A program made the translations under genes and the position numbers. The notes beneath the pieces were generated by a model. That model was not told the origin of the DNA. It worked only from the letters and a program-made list of their open reading frames with translations, and searched no databases. Source: JBLNBU01 sp050260215 (GTDB taxonomy: Bacteria > Pseudomonadota > Alphaproteobacteria > Rhodospirillales > Magnetospirillaceae). From it: a stretch of DNA of 8,878 nucleotides. Below are positions 7,876-8,878 of the stretch, piece by piece (within the stretch, counting starts at the first letter, position 1; each line of letters starts with the position of its first letter). The stretch covers positions 1-8,878 of the forward strand of contig JBLNBU010000094.1 in the NCBI GenBank assembly GCA_050260215.1, given 5' to 3'.

Positions 7876-8878
7876 CTAGCGCACGCAGCGGACGTGGTTG
7901 TAGACGCGGCGCACGTCGCCCTGGGGACCGCGGCCCCATTGCGGGAAGGTCTCGCCCAGGGTGGCCACCTTGGGGTCCGAGCGCTGGGCGCCGGCGCCGT
8001 GGACGTCGATGATCGCCGAAGCCGGCGGCTGCCCGCCGCCCGTGGGCCCACGCCCCATGCCGGGACCACCCATCCCCCGGCCTCCGCCGGGCGGTCCACC
8101 CATGGGACCGCCGCCCATGCCGAATTGCGGCGCCCCCAGCGCCTCGCCGAAATGGACGATCACCGCACCGGCGGCCGGCACCGGCCCGTCGAGATGGGTG
8201 GTGGCGGTCCAGTAGGCCGGCCAGTCGGCCTTGCCCGCCTCGTCGATGATGCGGGTCGCCCGGAACACCGGGTCGAGGGCGGCGCTGCGCGTGGCCTGGG
8301 GCGAGCGGGAATAGTCGACCAGTCCCTGCAGTTCCTTGGCGCTGGGCAGCCGCCAGCCGCCGCCGGCCAGCGGCAGGGCGTGGCAAAAGGCCAGAGCCTC
8401 GGGCCAATCCATGCGGCCGTCGCCCATCCGGGTGGCGCTCCATAGCGGTCGGAAGGCCGCATCGCCGCTGTCGGCCTGCATCCAGGTCAGGCCGGTGGCG
8501 CGGTCGGCCACCGTGCCGTCGCCCTTGTCGGCAAACTCGTTGCGGCCATAGTCGGTCGGCCCGCGCACCAGCTTCAGGTACCAGCCGCGCGGACCGCGGT
8601 CGGCCGGATAGCCCTTGATGCGGCCGTCGGCGAAATTGACCCCGAAGAAGGTGCGGTTGCCGCCCATGGTGGTGCCGCCATAGACCGTCGACGAAATGTA
8701 CTGGGCATCGATGAAGCGCAGGCGCATGCCGGTGGCCTGGACCGCGGCGGGATCGGTGGGGTACTCGAAGGCGAACACGCCGGTGTCGATGAACGGTCGC
8801 GCGTCGGCCGGCGCCCGGTCCATGTCGGGCCGCCCGGTGCCGGTGCTGCCGCGGAAGTCGATCAGCGAGTAAAGCTCC
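7876..8878 (-). CDS. DUF1566 / Lcl C-terminal domain protein, N-terminus beyond the window
   Basis: The frame stays open past the ATG at 8823 to the right edge, adding 18 residues (ELYSLIDFRGSTGTGRPD), so the true start lies outside and 333 residues are visible. Numbering from the internal Met at 8823, the DUF1566 (Lcl_C) signature is clear: FADKGDGTVADRATGLTWMQ (97-116), MDWPEALAFCHALPLAGGGW (138-157), RLPSAKELQGLVDYSRSP (158-175), LDPVF (183-187), AYWTATTH (203-210) and a final VYNHVRCVR (307-315). IIDVHGAGAQRSDPK (271-285) is a stretch I recall from a subgroup of these proteins. Between the strand containing VHFGEALG and that motif lies an unusual Gly/Met/Pro-rich insertion (about 235-264). 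The domain resembles C-type-lectin-like / formylglycine-enzyme-like folds in secreted bacterial proteins, but its biochemical role is unknown to me. A signal peptide would lie outside the window. The TAG stop is at 7876-7878. Confidence 0.8.
   Translation of the reverse strand, partial: ELYSLIDFRGSTGTGRPDMDRAPADARPFIDTGVFAFEYPTDPAAVQATGMRLRFIDAQYISSTVYGGTTMGGNRTFFGVNFADGRIKGYPADRGPRGWYLKLVRGPTDYGRNEFADKGDGTVADRATGLTWMQADSGDAAFRPLWSATRMGDGRMDWPEALAFCHALPLAGGGWRLPSAKELQGLVDYSRSPQATRSAALDPVFRATRIIDEAGKADWPAYWTATTHLDGPVPAAGAVIVHFGEALGAPQFGMGGGPMGGPPGGGRGMGGPGMGRGPTGGGQPPASAIIDVHGAGAQRSDPKVATLGETFPQWGRGPQGDVRRVYNHVRCVR

Noticed and set aside
7210..8445. A 411-codon + strand frame opposite the two - strand genes
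   Set aside because: The - strand frames show a signal peptide and a clear DUF1566 signature, while the + strand translation shows no domain.

Overview
This is a GC-rich window of core energy metabolism. From left to right it holds the 3' end of sucC, then sucD, sucA, sucB and lpdA, all on the + strand. Two convergent genes on the - strand follow. The gene order sucC-sucD-sucA-sucB-lpd, the strong G/C third-position bias and the protein sequences fit an alphaproteobacterium. A Rhodospirillales / Magnetospirillum-like organism is my best guess, but this is an inference from style and gene order, not a database match.

Region 1 (1-1178): succinyl-CoA synthetase beta (partial) and alpha. The two genes are tightly coupled: the sucD ATG follows the sucC stop codon directly, and its strong Shine-Dalgarno lies inside sucC. 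Region 2 (1179-1342): a 164-base gap with a terminator-like perfect hairpin, a T-rich stretch and two overlapping GC hairpins that cannot form together. This may separate or modulate expression of sucCD and sucAB-lpd. Region 3 (1343-7047): the complete 2-oxoglutarate dehydrogenase complex, E1 (sucA), E2 (sucB) and E3 (lpdA). A repeat-built inverted repeat made of CACGAAGG units lies between sucB and lpdA. E1 decarboxylates 2-oxoglutarate, E2 passes the succinyl group to CoA on its lipoyl arm, and E3 reoxidises that arm with NAD+. Succinyl-CoA synthetase then converts succinyl-CoA to succinate and recovers a nucleoside triphosphate, so the cluster covers two successive TCA-cycle steps.

Region 4 (7048-7086): a 14-bp perfect hairpin between the convergent lpdA and the - strand pair, probably a shared terminator. 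Region 5 (7087-8878, - strand): a probable two-gene unit. The first gene encodes a DUF1566 / Lcl C-terminal-domain protein that runs off the right edge and carries an unusual Gly/Met/Pro-rich insertion. The second encodes an exported protein resembling family 3 periplasmic solute-binding proteins.

Most of the window is ordinary housekeeping sequence. I saw no CRISPR array, tRNA, rRNA, insertion sequence or phage gene, and no clear new system. The items worth a second look are the two intergenic inverted repeats, the sucD-sucA leader, and the poorly characterised - strand pair.
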